Source: Planctomycetota bacterium (GTDB taxonomy: Bacteria; Planctomycetota; Planctomycetia; Planctomycetales; Planctomycetaceae). Taken from it: a stretch of 46,440 bases of DNA. Where the stretch lies: assembly GCA_027624335.1 (NCBI GenBank), contig JAQBWV010000019.1:1-46440 (forward strand), given 5' to 3'. This document shows, one piece after another, positions 26,237 to 34,502 of this stretch; the stretch's first letter is position 1, and the number at the start of each line of letters is the position of its first letter. Under the pieces are notes generated by a model. The model was not told the origin of the DNA. It did not search any database and saw only the letters and a list, made by a program, of their open reading frames with translations. The translations under genes and the position numbers were made by a program.

Positions 26237-27301
26237 CTATTTGACGGGAGGCGATTTGCGAGGTACCGGCATTTCGAATGTCAGCAGCTGATCGTCGCGG
26301 CGAACAACCAGACGCAGGACGTCACCAGCTTCGAGCCTTCCGAACGCAGCCGACAGCTCTCTGACGGACTGGACGAGGTCGTCATTGACGAACAGCACCA
26401 GGTCATCGGGCTGCAGTTTCATTTTGTGAGCGGCAGACGCTTCGACCAGAGCATTGACGTAGGCCGGGGTCCGAAACAGCACGTCCGGAACCATCACGAT
26501 GCCGAAATCCATGGGAGAGTAGCGCAACTCGGGCGTGGGTTCGTCGATCGGCTGTCGCTGCGATCGGAATTCGCCGGAAATGATTTCCCGGATCGGCGTC
26601 GTCAACTCGGCGATCGGTATGGAATAATTCAACCACGTGTTGGTTTCCGCGTTGCGAACTTCCCGACCGATCATGCCGAGCAGTTTTCCTTCGCGAGTTG
26701 TCAGTAGTCCACCCGCTGCTCCTGAGTTATTCGTAATAGCGTCCACAACATACACCGCACCGTCATACGGAATTTCAAACGTGCCGCGTCGCGTCTTCAA
26801 CTTCGTCTTTGCCGCGACGACACCATGCAACACGGAGACAGCTTCGTCACCGGTCGCCACCTTGAACATATTGCTGAACCCGAGCACGCGAGTTCCTTCA
26901 CTGGCTGAACCGATGCCGGACTCAAGATCAAAGAATGGCAGATCGAGATCCTGCGTGTCTTCCGAAATCTTCAGCACAGCGAGTTCCAGCTGAGGTTCCG
27001 CTCCCAGCACCGTCGCCGTGTACCGTCGGCCATCGTTGAGAACAACGATCACTTCGTTGGCGTCCAGCACGTGGCTCCAGACGGTGACGATGTGCCCTTC
27101 CTTCGAAACCAGAAAACCGCTTCCGTAAGCGGCAAGGCCTTGCAGCCCGCCCGCCCCGAAGATCTTCACCATGCGGGGCAGAACGTAATCGATCGTCTGG
27201 AAACTTGACCCGCTACCCGCCGCAAGCGACGTCTGAACAAAGCATCCGACAATCGCGACGCCGAACGAAAGCATCAAACCAACGTGCTTTACTCGAAACA
27301 T
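26237..27301 (-). CDS. Trypsin-fold HtrA-like protein with altered catalytic triad
   Basis: A 354-aa exported protein. The N-terminus has a signal peptide with a possible lipobox (AIVGC20). The trypsin-like domain keeps H77 (VTVWSHVLD) and a Ser at 193, but the Asp position reads LELAVLKI (E106) and the usual GNSGGPL block reads NNSGAAGGLL. The triad is therefore H-E-S with a changed oxyanion loop. A PDZ-like C-terminus follows (AYVNALVEASAAHKMKLQPDD, then GRLEAGDVLRLVVRR). It may be a weak protease or a binding-only pseudo-protease. AAGGTG lies about 8 nt before the ATG. It is 72 bp after the HtrA-HEAT gene, so the two are probably co-transcribed and could act as a pair. Confidence 0.85.
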   Translation of the reverse strand: MFRVKHVGLMLSFGVAIVGCFVQTSLAAGSGSSFQTIDYVLPRMVKIFGAGGLQGLAAYGSGFLVSKEGHIVTVWSHVLDANEVIVVLNDGRRYTATVLGAEPQLELAVLKISEDTQDLDLPFFDLESGIGSASEGTRVLGFSNMFKVATGDEAVSVLHGVVAAKTKLKTRRGTFEIPYDGAVYVVDAITNNSGAAGGLLTTREGKLLGMIGREVRNAETNTWLNYSIPIAELTTPIREIISGEFRSQRQPIDEPTPELRYSPMDFGIVMVPDVLFRTPAYVNALVEASAAHKMKLQPDDLVLFVNDDLVQSVRELSAAFGRLEAGDVLRLVVRRDDQLLTFEMPVPRKSPPVK

Positions 27302-27373
27302 TTACGTCACCTTCACTCCAAGCGGAAACCTGCTCACCACACAGGCAAATCGGAACGGTTTCTGGTTCTGGCG

Positions 27374-30300
27374 TCAACCGCTGACCGGCATATCGGCTCT
27401 CAGACGAATTCTGGCCGCCGCTCGAGCTGCTGCATACTGTGTCGAACTTGCCTGAGTGGCGCTGGCCAGTTCATCAAGTTTCTCAAGGCTGGCTGGCGAC
27501 CCGATCTCGGTCAGCAAGCTGAGAATCGCCTTCTGAATCTTAGTAGCAGACTTTGAAACTTCGGCAACCAGCATTCGCTCACCATCCACTCCGACGCCTG
27601 TTTTCTGCAGTGTTTGAGCCGCCATGAACTGAAGCTTCGACTCCGGGTCCAGGAACAGTTTCAGCAGCCGTGCGATGCTGCGTTTGGTGGCTCGCTTCTG
27701 AAGGGCCATCATGCCCTGGTGCTGGACTGCAAAGTTGACATCATCGAGCGACTTGAGCAGCGCGTCTTCCAGCTCGTCGCGTTTGTAATCGGTGACATCA
27801 CCGAGTTGCATAATGGAACTCGTTCTCGCGTAACCACTGGCATCAGCAGGGGTATTCATGGCCTTCAGAACTGCCTCTACCTTTGCCGCCGATAGATCGA
27901 CCACAGCCTCGTCTCCGCCCGCCTCAGCCACAGTCCTGGCAGCGGCGACTCGCGCATTCACGCTGTCCAATGAACGTTTTGCGTAACTCTTGCGGAAGTT
28001 GTCCGTCCCATTGGCGATTGATTCGAGCGGTTCGACTGAGTTCTCGCCGCCGAGTTCTTTAAGAATGTCGCAGGCTGCCTGAAAGATTTGCAGATCACCA
28101 TCGAAGAGCAGCGCGATCACCGGCTCCTCAGCAACTCTTCCGATCTTCACCAGCGCGCCTCTTGCATCGTGTCGAGCCAGTTGATTCTTACGAACTGTCT
28201 CAAGCAATGGCGCTACTGATCGTTCATCGGGCATGGCTCCCAGCGTCTTCACGGCAGCCTGTACAACCGGAAACTTCGAATGCTTCAACTGAGCGTTGAT
28301 AGCCGGAATGCTGTTCGGTGTACCCCACGTCTGCAACGCTCCCAACGCTGCAGTGACGGTCAGGTACTGTTCGGATTCCAGCAGGCCGACGAGCAGTGCT
28401 TCGACTTCGTCGCGGCGATCCGGGAGTACTTCAAATTTCGACAACGAACTCAATTGCGAAGATGGATAGCCTCCTTTTGCGGCTTCGTCCCTGAGTGTCT
28501 TCAGCAGGGTATCGAGCCTCTCGCCCGCTGGGACGATGACCTTATTCGCCTCTTTCACGGCATTCGCATGCTCGACTTCGGCCTGAGCGATCGCGGCTTC
28601 ACGTTTTCGTTTGGCGACAACGTCCGCTGCTTGACGCTTCACGGCGATTTTCACCGGAATTTTCACCGACTCCTTGCCGTCGTTCTTCTCATAGAGGTGT
28701 TCGAACTCGAACGATTCGATCAGCCCCAGACGCCGGCTGAAAATCACTTCACCTTTGCCCGTAATGCGAAAATATGGAGTCTCGTCATTGTCGAGGGTCG
28801 TCAGCGTAAACGTCTTTTCAAGGACAACTCGATCGTCGCTGTCCGAGACAATCCGGTACTGGCGGACCTCGACAGCCTCGAACTCTTTCAACGTCTTCGG
28901 AGCAAACGGGTCAATCCCAGGCCGTCCGAATCGAGGCAGACGCGGAACTGGAATCCGTGGGCGGACCCTACCGAATGGCGAATTGTCCTGTTGAACGGTG
29001 ACTTTGATCCGATTTCGAACTGTCCAACTGCTGCGTCCAGCCTGGTCGAACTGATGAATCGTCAGTAACGACATCGGGCCGGCGAGAAACGGAAGCTGAT
29101 TCGGAGAGTCGAATGACGCCACACGTCCAAAGGTATCCACGTTCAACGAACCGGAATTGAATGTCATATTCGGAAACGAAAACGTGAGCCGCCTCTGATC
29201 TGTGGGCTCGTTACGAGTTCGAAAGCTGCCGCTGCTCTTGATTTGAACGAGTTGCTCGGAGACCTTCTGCACATCGATCGTGACCGAAATTAATGCCACG
29301 GAGGGTGCCACGGCTTCAACCAGACTCGGGCCGTCAAGGTCCTTGTCCGACGCACCGTCCAACGGTTTCACCTGGTTCGCCTTCAGCAACGAAACAGCAC
29401 GCTCTGCCGGCACGCAGAAACCGACTCGAGTCAACTCCAGCCCAACGAGTTTAGAACTCGCAACTCCAAGCACCTGACCGCGGCCATTTACAACCGGGCC
29501 ACCGCTGTTTCCCGGATTCACAGCAGCGTCGATCAGAAATCGCTGACCTTCAGCTTTCTCAATGATTCCTGCGACGATTCCTCGCGTCACTTTGATGCCG
29601 TTTCCGAGTACCGTCGACAGGGGAAACCCAATCGCTCGAACCTCTTCACCCAGGCGAACCTGGCCTGAATCTGCCAGTGAAAGTGGATGCAGACCGGACG
29701 CGTCGATGCGGAGCAGTGCCAGGTCATCATCTGGTTCGACGGCAACGACACGGGCAATATGTGTTTTGCCCTGGATCTCAACTGCGATCCGATCGGCTCC
29801 CTGAATCACATGAGCACAGGTAATCAGAAACCCGTCGGCGCTGACGACAAAACCGGTACCAGTACCAGTCACAGACTTCGAAGTTTCCGTGTCACCAGTG
29901 GCCGTGTCGACATTCGGTGGCTGCTCCTCGAAGGTCAGTTCAACTGTCCCCGAGACACTGTGCTTCTGCTCGTCGATAGTTGTAGCCATGCTGACCGTGT
30001 ATGCCTGAATTTCGCCAGGATTCCAGTGGTAGGACAGCGGAGTTCCTTTGGTCGAACTGTGCGTCTGGGTCTTCGACTCTGGTGGTTCTGTCGTGCTCCC
30101 AGCATCTGGCGTATCGGCGGTTGATGCTTCAGCCGTGTCGGCAATTCCGGTGCCTGCTACAGAAGTAGGCGACACGAGATCGGCAACCGTGGGTTCCGGT
30201 TGCTTAATCGGCTCCGGTGCAGCGTCTTTCAGAGAATCAGAAAGAATGGGTTCTGAAGCCGCAACGATGACTGGCTTCGACTCGGCGATTTCAGGGATCG

Positions 30301-30571
30301 TGACCGGCTCCGTCAGGTCGCTCTGAATTTGATCCGGCGTCTCGGCGGGAACTGTTGCCGACCGCGCTTTGCGAACTTCGACATTCGAATCTGTGAAGGC
30401 AACTGCGTCGGGCGGCGCCGAATGGAACAACAGTCCAACCGCTGCAAATCCGCCAGCAACAAGAACTCCGCAGATTGTTGCGGCGCTCAGGACGAGCAGA
30501 GCCATGGTCCGACCGTCGTGGTTTTCTTCGATCTCTTCAAAATCTGGCAGTTCGTCGGTTCTATCATCCAT
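27374..30571 (-). CDS. Membrane-anchored HtrA-type serine protease fused to HEAT repeats
   Basis: A 1065-aa multidomain protein. Residues 1-22 are an acidic cytosolic tail, 23-49 one membrane helix, and 50-180 a Pro/Thr/Ser/Glu-rich stalk. The trypsin-like domain at about 235-400 has an intact triad: H254 (ITCAHVIQ), D283 (DDDLALLRI) and S356 (NPGNSGGPVV). An unassigned beta region and a charged helix (AKRKREAAIAQAEVEHANA) follow. About 300 residues of HEAT-type repeats end the protein (TVTAALGALQTWG; VVQAAVKTLGAMPDE; FMAAQTLQKTGVG). No PDZ domain is seen, so HEAT repeats may take over substrate binding. The start MDDRTDEL at 30571 has GGAAG 8 nt upstream; the frame is open 123 codons further without support. 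The orientation puts the protease outside the inner membrane. Confidence 0.88.
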   Translation of the reverse strand: MDDRTDELPDFEEIEENHDGRTMALLVLSAATICGVLVAGGFAAVGLLFHSAPPDAVAFTDSNVEVRKARSATVPAETPDQIQSDLTEPVTIPEIAESKPVIVAASEPILSDSLKDAAPEPIKQPEPTVADLVSPTSVAGTGIADTAEASTADTPDAGSTTEPPESKTQTHSSTKGTPLSYHWNPGEIQAYTVSMATTIDEQKHSVSGTVELTFEEQPPNVDTATGDTETSKSVTGTGTGFVVSADGFLITCAHVIQGADRIAVEIQGKTHIARVVAVEPDDDLALLRIDASGLHPLSLADSGQVRLGEEVRAIGFPLSTVLGNGIKVTRGIVAGIIEKAEGQRFLIDAAVNPGNSGGPVVNGRGQVLGVASSKLVGLELTRVGFCVPAERAVSLLKANQVKPLDGASDKDLDGPSLVEAVAPSVALISVTIDVQKVSEQLVQIKSSGSFRTRNEPTDQRRLTFSFPNMTFNSGSLNVDTFGRVASFDSPNQLPFLAGPMSLLTIHQFDQAGRSSWTVRNRIKVTVQQDNSPFGRVRPRIPVPRLPRFGRPGIDPFAPKTLKEFEAVEVRQYRIVSDSDDRVVLEKTFTLTTLDNDETPYFRITGKGEVIFSRRLGLIESFEFEHLYEKNDGKESVKIPVKIAVKRQAADVVAKRKREAAIAQAEVEHANAVKEANKVIVPAGERLDTLLKTLRDEAAKGGYPSSQLSSLSKFEVLPDRRDEVEALLVGLLESEQYLTVTAALGALQTWGTPNSIPAINAQLKHSKFPVVQAAVKTLGAMPDERSVAPLLETVRKNQLARHDARGALVKIGRVAEEPVIALLFDGDLQIFQAACDILKELGGENSVEPLESIANGTDNFRKSYAKRSLDSVNARVAAARTVAEAGGDEAVVDLSAAKVEAVLKAMNTPADASGYARTSSIMQLGDVTDYKRDELEDALLKSLDDVNFAVQHQGMMALQKRATKRSIARLLKLFLDPESKLQFMAAQTLQKTGVGVDGERMLVAEVSKSATKIQKAILSLLTEIGSPASLEKLDELASATQASSTQYAAARAAARIRLRADMPVSG

Positions 30572-30828
30572 CTCTGATCTTCCTCGTACTCCAGACTTTG
30601 AAGCCGTTGTCTGCAGATAACCCATCGCCCTGAAGTGAAGTCGAGTCCGCTGCGGGCGAGTGATCATGCTAGCGTTGAAATTTACCGGACGTCTCTCGAA
30701 AACAGGAGGTTCCGGAAATACCGATGTAGTCAACCAGACGGGAAAATCTGCCCGTTTGGGAAAGAGTGCCGTCATGATGCAGCGGATTTGCGGGGCTTGA
30801 GTCACGCACCGCTGTCCAGCAGGAACTT
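30572..30828. other. Intergenic region upstream of the HtrA-HEAT gene
   Basis: No credible gene. The HtrA-HEAT frame stays open through here on the minus strand, but the encoded sequence is Arg-rich and low in quality. The promoter of the protease genes probably lies here; no clear consensus pair was found. Confidence 0.45.
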
Positions 30829-30871
30829 CACGACTGCTGCGCTGACGCTGAGTCGGAATGCCGCAGTCGTG
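30829..30871 (-). terminator. Hairpin directly after the small Cys-motif gene
   Basis: A 9-bp perfect stem (CACGACTGC at 30829-30837 with GCAGTCGTG at 30863-30871) starts 1 nt after the stop of the minus-strand gene. There is no T-run after it, so it is a weak or factor-dependent terminator, or an mRNA-end stabiliser. Confidence 0.4.
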
Positions 30872-30872
30872 A

Positions 30873-31082
30873 TCAGCTGCCGACGAAAAAGCGGTCCGTG
30901 GAGCCGCCCTCTTCGACAATCGGAATTCGCACCGGTGCACAGCAGCGAGGGCACCAACCGACGAAAGCGTCCTTCGAGGCGTTGGCGTAAGCTCGGATGT
31001 AGACGTTGCAGCACTTCATGTGAACGCCCACAAACGGTCGAGCGATGTTCGAGTTCGGTTGCGAATCCGACGGTGAAGGCAC
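30873..31082 (-). CDS. Small Cys-motif (zinc-ribbon-like) protein
   Basis: A 69-aa protein on a GTG start. AGGAGG lies 7 nt upstream, an ideal ribosome site that settles the start and the reality of the gene. The sequence has RPFVGVHMKCCNVYIRAYAN with a Cys pair (C24-C25), then FVGWCPRCCAPVRI with C44xxC47 and C48, and ends STDRFF. Two Cys clusters about 20 residues apart suit one zinc site. I have the impression of similar short conserved proteins in other planctomycetes, but no function is known to me. It is placed between the ketosynthase-like gene and the protease genes, all on the minus strand. Confidence 0.75.
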   Translation of the reverse strand: MPSPSDSQPNSNIARPFVGVHMKCCNVYIRAYANASKDAFVGWCPRCCAPVRIPIVEEGGSTDRFFVGS

Positions 31083-31139
31083 TGGGAACCCTCCTGGTTC
31101 ACTCGTCCCCGTAATCTCTGCATGTCATCGACACAGGCT

Positions 31140-32441
31140 CTAAACACCGCAGGCAACCAGCGCGGCTGCCTGACCGAAGGCCGTTACGTTTACCGTCAGA
31201 AACAGTTTGTTACTTGTTTTCAACGGCTCGCCGTGAACAACGTTCAGACGGCAGTTGTCGTCCGGCGTTGAATAGTTGAGCGTTGATGGGATCACTCCGT
31301 GCTGGAGTCCGATCAGCGATGCGGCCAGTTCGAGAGTTCCGCATGCGGCGCCAGAGTTTCCAATCACACTCTTGAAAGCAGTGACTGGAACTGTAGACGC
31401 GGAATCGCCGAATACGTCATGAATCGCGTTTGCTTCGTCGATGTCAGTCTGACGACTGCCCAGTCCGTGTGCGTTGATGTGGCCAATGTCAGCTGGCGAA
31501 ACTCCGGCCCGCTCAAGAGCAAGACGGATGACGTTGGCCAAAGCTTCCTGGGTTTTCGGCTTTCCGTTGATGTCGACCACACAGCAGGACGCCGCACTGA
31601 GTACCGTTCCAAGAATGCTGGCACCGCGAGCCCGCGCGTGTTCTTCTTCTTCGAAGATGAATGTGCAGGCACCTTCTCCCGCAATCTGCCCCCGTCGCGA
31701 CGCATCAAAAGGACGCGACCACGTCGCCGGATCGGCATCCTCGTACTGAGCCATTTCGTCCCACAGCGCTGCGTGTAGACACTTGGTCGGCTGGATGCGG
31801 GATCCGGTCGAACCGGCCAGCATCATGTCGGCACGACCCGTCGAAATAATGCTGAAGGCTTCGCCCATCGCGCTGTTTCCGGATGCTTCGGCCAGAGTCA
31901 GCGAGTTGTTGGGGCCTCGCGCGTCAGCGTGAATTCCGATGTGGCAGGCCGGCATGTTGGGCAGGTACTTAAGAAGCCACAGCGGCTCCATTCCTGCCAG
32001 GCCATCCTCGCCCCAACGGTCGAAGTGGAAGACCTTGCCTTCATCACAGCGAAAGACTCCTTCGCTCAAGACGTCAGGAGTGCTGAACATTTGGTTCGCG
32101 CCGAAGTCGACTCCCAGACGCTCTGGGTTGAGTGCGCTCATGTCGAGTTCGCTATTGGTCAGCGCGAGATGTGCAGACGCCACGCCCAACTGAATTTCGC
32201 GGCACATCACTTTGACGCTCTTGCGTTGAGCTTTTAAATACTCTTTGCGAGCCGCCTCGTCTGTGAATTCTTTGCACTCGCCTGCAACGTGCCCCGGTAG
32301 AGCAGAGGCCGACAGGAGTTCGATCTTCGAGATACCTGGCGTCTGGGCAGAAATGCCATTCCAGAATTCGTCCCGGCCAATTCCGATTGGCGAGATGATG
32401 CCGGCGCCTGTAATTACGACGCGTTTTTGATCAGTATACAT
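31140..32441 (-). CDS. Ketosynthase-fold (FabF-like) protein lacking the active-site Cys
   Basis: A 433-aa thiolase-fold protein, full length for a FabF-type ketosynthase. It opens RVVITGAGIISPIGIGRDEFW and keeps GEGACTFIFEEEEHARARGA and INAHGLGSRQTDIDEANAI (H325). The nucleophile position in the TACATG block reads LAEASGNSAMG, so Cys is Glu (E185, codon GAA). The second active-site His, normally in KS-x-x-GH, is Asn (KSVIGNSGAACG, K357, N362). It should not condense acyl chains the normal way. Chain-length factors and KSQ domains carry Gln at this place, so a decarboxylase or partner-subunit role is possible. No catalytic ketosynthase or acyl carrier protein gene is next to it. No strong ribosome site is seen. 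Confidence 0.9.
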   Translation of the reverse strand: MYTDQKRVVITGAGIISPIGIGRDEFWNGISAQTPGISKIELLSASALPGHVAGECKEFTDEAARKEYLKAQRKSVKVMCREIQLGVASAHLALTNSELDMSALNPERLGVDFGANQMFSTPDVLSEGVFRCDEGKVFHFDRWGEDGLAGMEPLWLLKYLPNMPACHIGIHADARGPNNSLTLAEASGNSAMGEAFSIISTGRADMMLAGSTGSRIQPTKCLHAALWDEMAQYEDADPATWSRPFDASRRGQIAGEGACTFIFEEEEHARARGASILGTVLSAASCCVVDINGKPKTQEALANVIRLALERAGVSPADIGHINAHGLGSRQTDIDEANAIHDVFGDSASTVPVTAFKSVIGNSGAACGTLELAASLIGLQHGVIPSTLNYSTPDDNCRLNVVHGEPLKTSNKLFLTVNVTAFGQAAALVACGV

Positions 32442-32533
32442 AGATGTAACACTGGACCCAGAAAAGAGTTACAGGCCGTAATCGACCATTGAACAGGATT
32501 TGCCCACGCCAGCCGTCACCATCGAACCTCATG

Positions 32534-32563
32534 ATCGGACACGAGACCCAGCGTGTGTCCGAT
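32534..32563. repeat. Inverted repeat between DUF1499 and ketosynthase-like genes
   Basis: ATCGGACAC (32534-32542) and GTGTCCGAT (32555-32563) form a perfect 9-bp stem with a 12-nt loop. It could be an operator or a weak terminator for the ceramidase-DUF1499 pair; there is no T-run in the minus direction. Confidence 0.4.
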
Positions 32564-32669
32564 TTGACCCAGCTTACGATTGAAGTGAGGCTAACCACAG
32601 GAAGTTTACAGGCAGAACACATAGCAAACCCAAACCCGGCTGAAAATTCAAGAGCCGACCGGGAAGTGT

Positions 32670-33056
32670 TTAACGCTGATTGCTGTACCGTTTCCGAATC
32701 GTCTCAATGCGCCGGCGATTGACGCCCAGATCCCAGTGACCGATTTCGGACGCCGAACGGACATGAATCAGTCCCGCTGTGCTGTCCATTCGGAATTCGA
32801 CGACGTCTTCAAAACGAAGCACTGACGTACGGACCCGTACCTGAAGATAGTTCTCTTCCCGACTGACGATCGTGGTTCGAGCTTGCGCCGTCACGATGTC
32901 GATCAACCGAGCCCATGCTGCAATGGGATCGCCGAAGACTGAAAGAGGCGCGATCGCATGACTGGCTTCCGGGAATTCGCTGCAGACACAGTTGGGAGAG
33001 TCCGGGCACGGATGCAGCTTTCCGTCAACCAGTCTGGCTTCCCCTTGACCACTCAT
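32670..33056 (-). CDS. DUF1499 protein
   Basis: A 128-aa protein of the DUF1499 family. The family mark CPDSPNCVCS is at residues 17-26. It is followed by the beta-alpha body VTAQARTTIVSREENYLQVR, FRFEDVVEF-like strand (here LRFEDVVEFRMD), then LIHVRSASEIGHWDLGVNR and RRIETIRKRY at the end, all in family order. No signal peptide is seen. The function of the family is unknown. The ATG overlaps the stop of the ceramidase-like gene by 4 nt (ATGA), so the two are translated together; the longer open frame from 33404 lies inside that gene and is rejected. Confidence 0.88.
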   Translation of the reverse strand: MSGQGEARLVDGKLHPCPDSPNCVCSEFPEASHAIAPLSVFGDPIAAWARLIDIVTAQARTTIVSREENYLQVRVRTSVLRFEDVVEFRMDSTAGLIHVRSASEIGHWDLGVNRRRIETIRKRYSNQR

Positions 33057-34423
33057 TCTGGAGCCTGCACCTTCTCGCCGTTCTGTCTGGCAAGCCGATG
33101 CACTGTCGAGACGATCTGGTCTTCGAGGCCAGCCTTCCACCTGGACGGAAGCTGGTACACGATCATGGAAGAGTCTCCTTCGTAGCCGCCTTCCTCCAAC
33201 ACTCGCTCGGACGGGATGTAGGCCATCACGTCGTTCGCGTAGCCAGTGACCCATGTCGAAGACTCTCCCAGTTCGCGTTTCAGTCTGAGCTGGTAGTCGA
33301 CGACCAGTTCTCCACCGAGCGCCACCCAGGTCAACTCGCCACCAAGTTGCCAGACCTGAATCGGGTACGGCCAGGATTTCGGCAACGAGCCATCGCGATC
33401 CCACTCGGTCAACAGTAGTTTCGCACGACCGCTGGTGTAGCGGCTGGAGTTTTTCAGATCTTCCTGGAGCTGCTCTTTTGTCGGAAGCTGGTTGAACTCC
33501 AGCTCGACTTCCTCGAACGACGCCGCCAACTTACCGGCAACCAGCTTCATGGGTTCGTCCAGGACATCGTCGACCGAGACGGCAAGCATGCGTCCATACT
33601 TCTCCGCGAGTTCGATCCTGCGGCGCGGTAGAGGATTCTGATCGGCTCCTCCGCCGGTGAAGAACATCGCCACCGAATCCGGATGCCGGTCTTCAAGGTA
33701 CAGCTGAGCGAAGCCCGAGTAGTCTCCGCACCAGTCGTAGAACCCGAGCGTCGTATTATGGCACGCGTATCCGAAGACAACGCCTCGCAGTTTCAATCCG
33801 TCGTGCGATTCGATCTTCAGCACTGGGACCTGGTGGTCATACGGGCCGATGCCTTTCGGTGTCCGTCGGTTCGCGGCGAAACGGCAGATGCCGCTGCCGG
33901 TTGAAAGTCGAGCTGGCTGCAGGTCAGCGATGGCAGCGTCGATAGCCTCGGTCACGCGTTGGTTGAGCCAGACCTGGTACTCGCGGACCAGCTTCCAGTC
34001 CTGCTCTTTCATGTCGAGCATATAACTCAGTCGGTCGTCCAGCGCCGGACCGCAGTGCGTGTGCGAGCAAGCCAGCATCAGGTTTCGTCGAGGCAGACCA
34101 TGCTTCTTCCCGGCCGCCTCAGCGACAGTCGTCGCCATGGCCTTCGGAACGCCCACCAGGTCGGTGGCGACAAACACGACGGTCTCGCCTTTCGCATCGC
34201 GGATGGCGGTCGCTCGAGCGTACAGATCGTGAACCTTTCCCTCGGCGGCGTGGGCGCGGCCTCCGTAGCCGGACATCCAGATGAACTCGGGCGGCGTGAT
34301 CACCACTCGGGAAACACCCGCTTGCCATGAACTGGCTTCGTTCGAGGTGTCGGCAGCATGAACTGTCAAACCGAACGCGGGCGGAACCAGAAGCAGTAAC
34401 ACAGTGAGCAGAGCCGGTCGCAT
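33053..34423 (-). CDS. Neutral/alkaline ceramidase-like exported hydrolase
   Basis: A 456-aa exported protein with a signal peptide (ALLTVLLLLVPPAFGLTVHAA). The body matches the N-terminal domain of neutral ceramidases. It has AGVSRVVITPPEFIWMSGYGG at the start, then ACSHTHCGPALDDR (H121, H123 zinc region), FGYACHNTTLGF, and FFTGGGADQNPLPRR in the place of the family GD-SPN block. The C-terminal immunoglobulin-like domain of full ceramidases is missing, as in many planctomycete members, so the amide substrate is unsure. GGAG lies 8 nt before the ATG at 34423. It is the first gene of a two-gene unit with DUF1499 and divergent from the GT-C gene, with 79 bp between starts. Confidence 0.85.
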   Translation of the reverse strand: MRPALLTVLLLLVPPAFGLTVHAADTSNEASSWQAGVSRVVITPPEFIWMSGYGGRAHAAEGKVHDLYARATAIRDAKGETVVFVATDLVGVPKAMATTVAEAAGKKHGLPRRNLMLACSHTHCGPALDDRLSYMLDMKEQDWKLVREYQVWLNQRVTEAIDAAIADLQPARLSTGSGICRFAANRRTPKGIGPYDHQVPVLKIESHDGLKLRGVVFGYACHNTTLGFYDWCGDYSGFAQLYLEDRHPDSVAMFFTGGGADQNPLPRRRIELAEKYGRMLAVSVDDVLDEPMKLVAGKLAASFEEVELEFNQLPTKEQLQEDLKNSSRYTSGRAKLLLTEWDRDGSLPKSWPYPIQVWQLGGELTWVALGGELVVDYQLRLKRELGESSTWVTGYANDVMAYIPSERVLEEGGYEGDSSMIVYQLPSRWKAGLEDQIVSTVHRLARQNGEKVQAPE

Positions 34424-34502
34424 GATGAATTCTCCATTGCAGGGAGGCACAGCGAGGCTCAGCATAGCGAATCGCCCGCGAGTCCAAAGTGACTCACACA
34501 TC

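Noticed and set aside
30572..30940. 123-codon upstream extension of the HtrA-HEAT protein
   Set aside because: Arg-rich and low in quality, it overlaps the small Cys-motif gene, and MDDRTDEL has a proper ribosome site.
33057..33404. Long N-terminal extension of the DUF1499 protein
   Set aside because: It lies wholly inside the ceramidase-like gene in another frame; the ATGA overlap gives the natural start.
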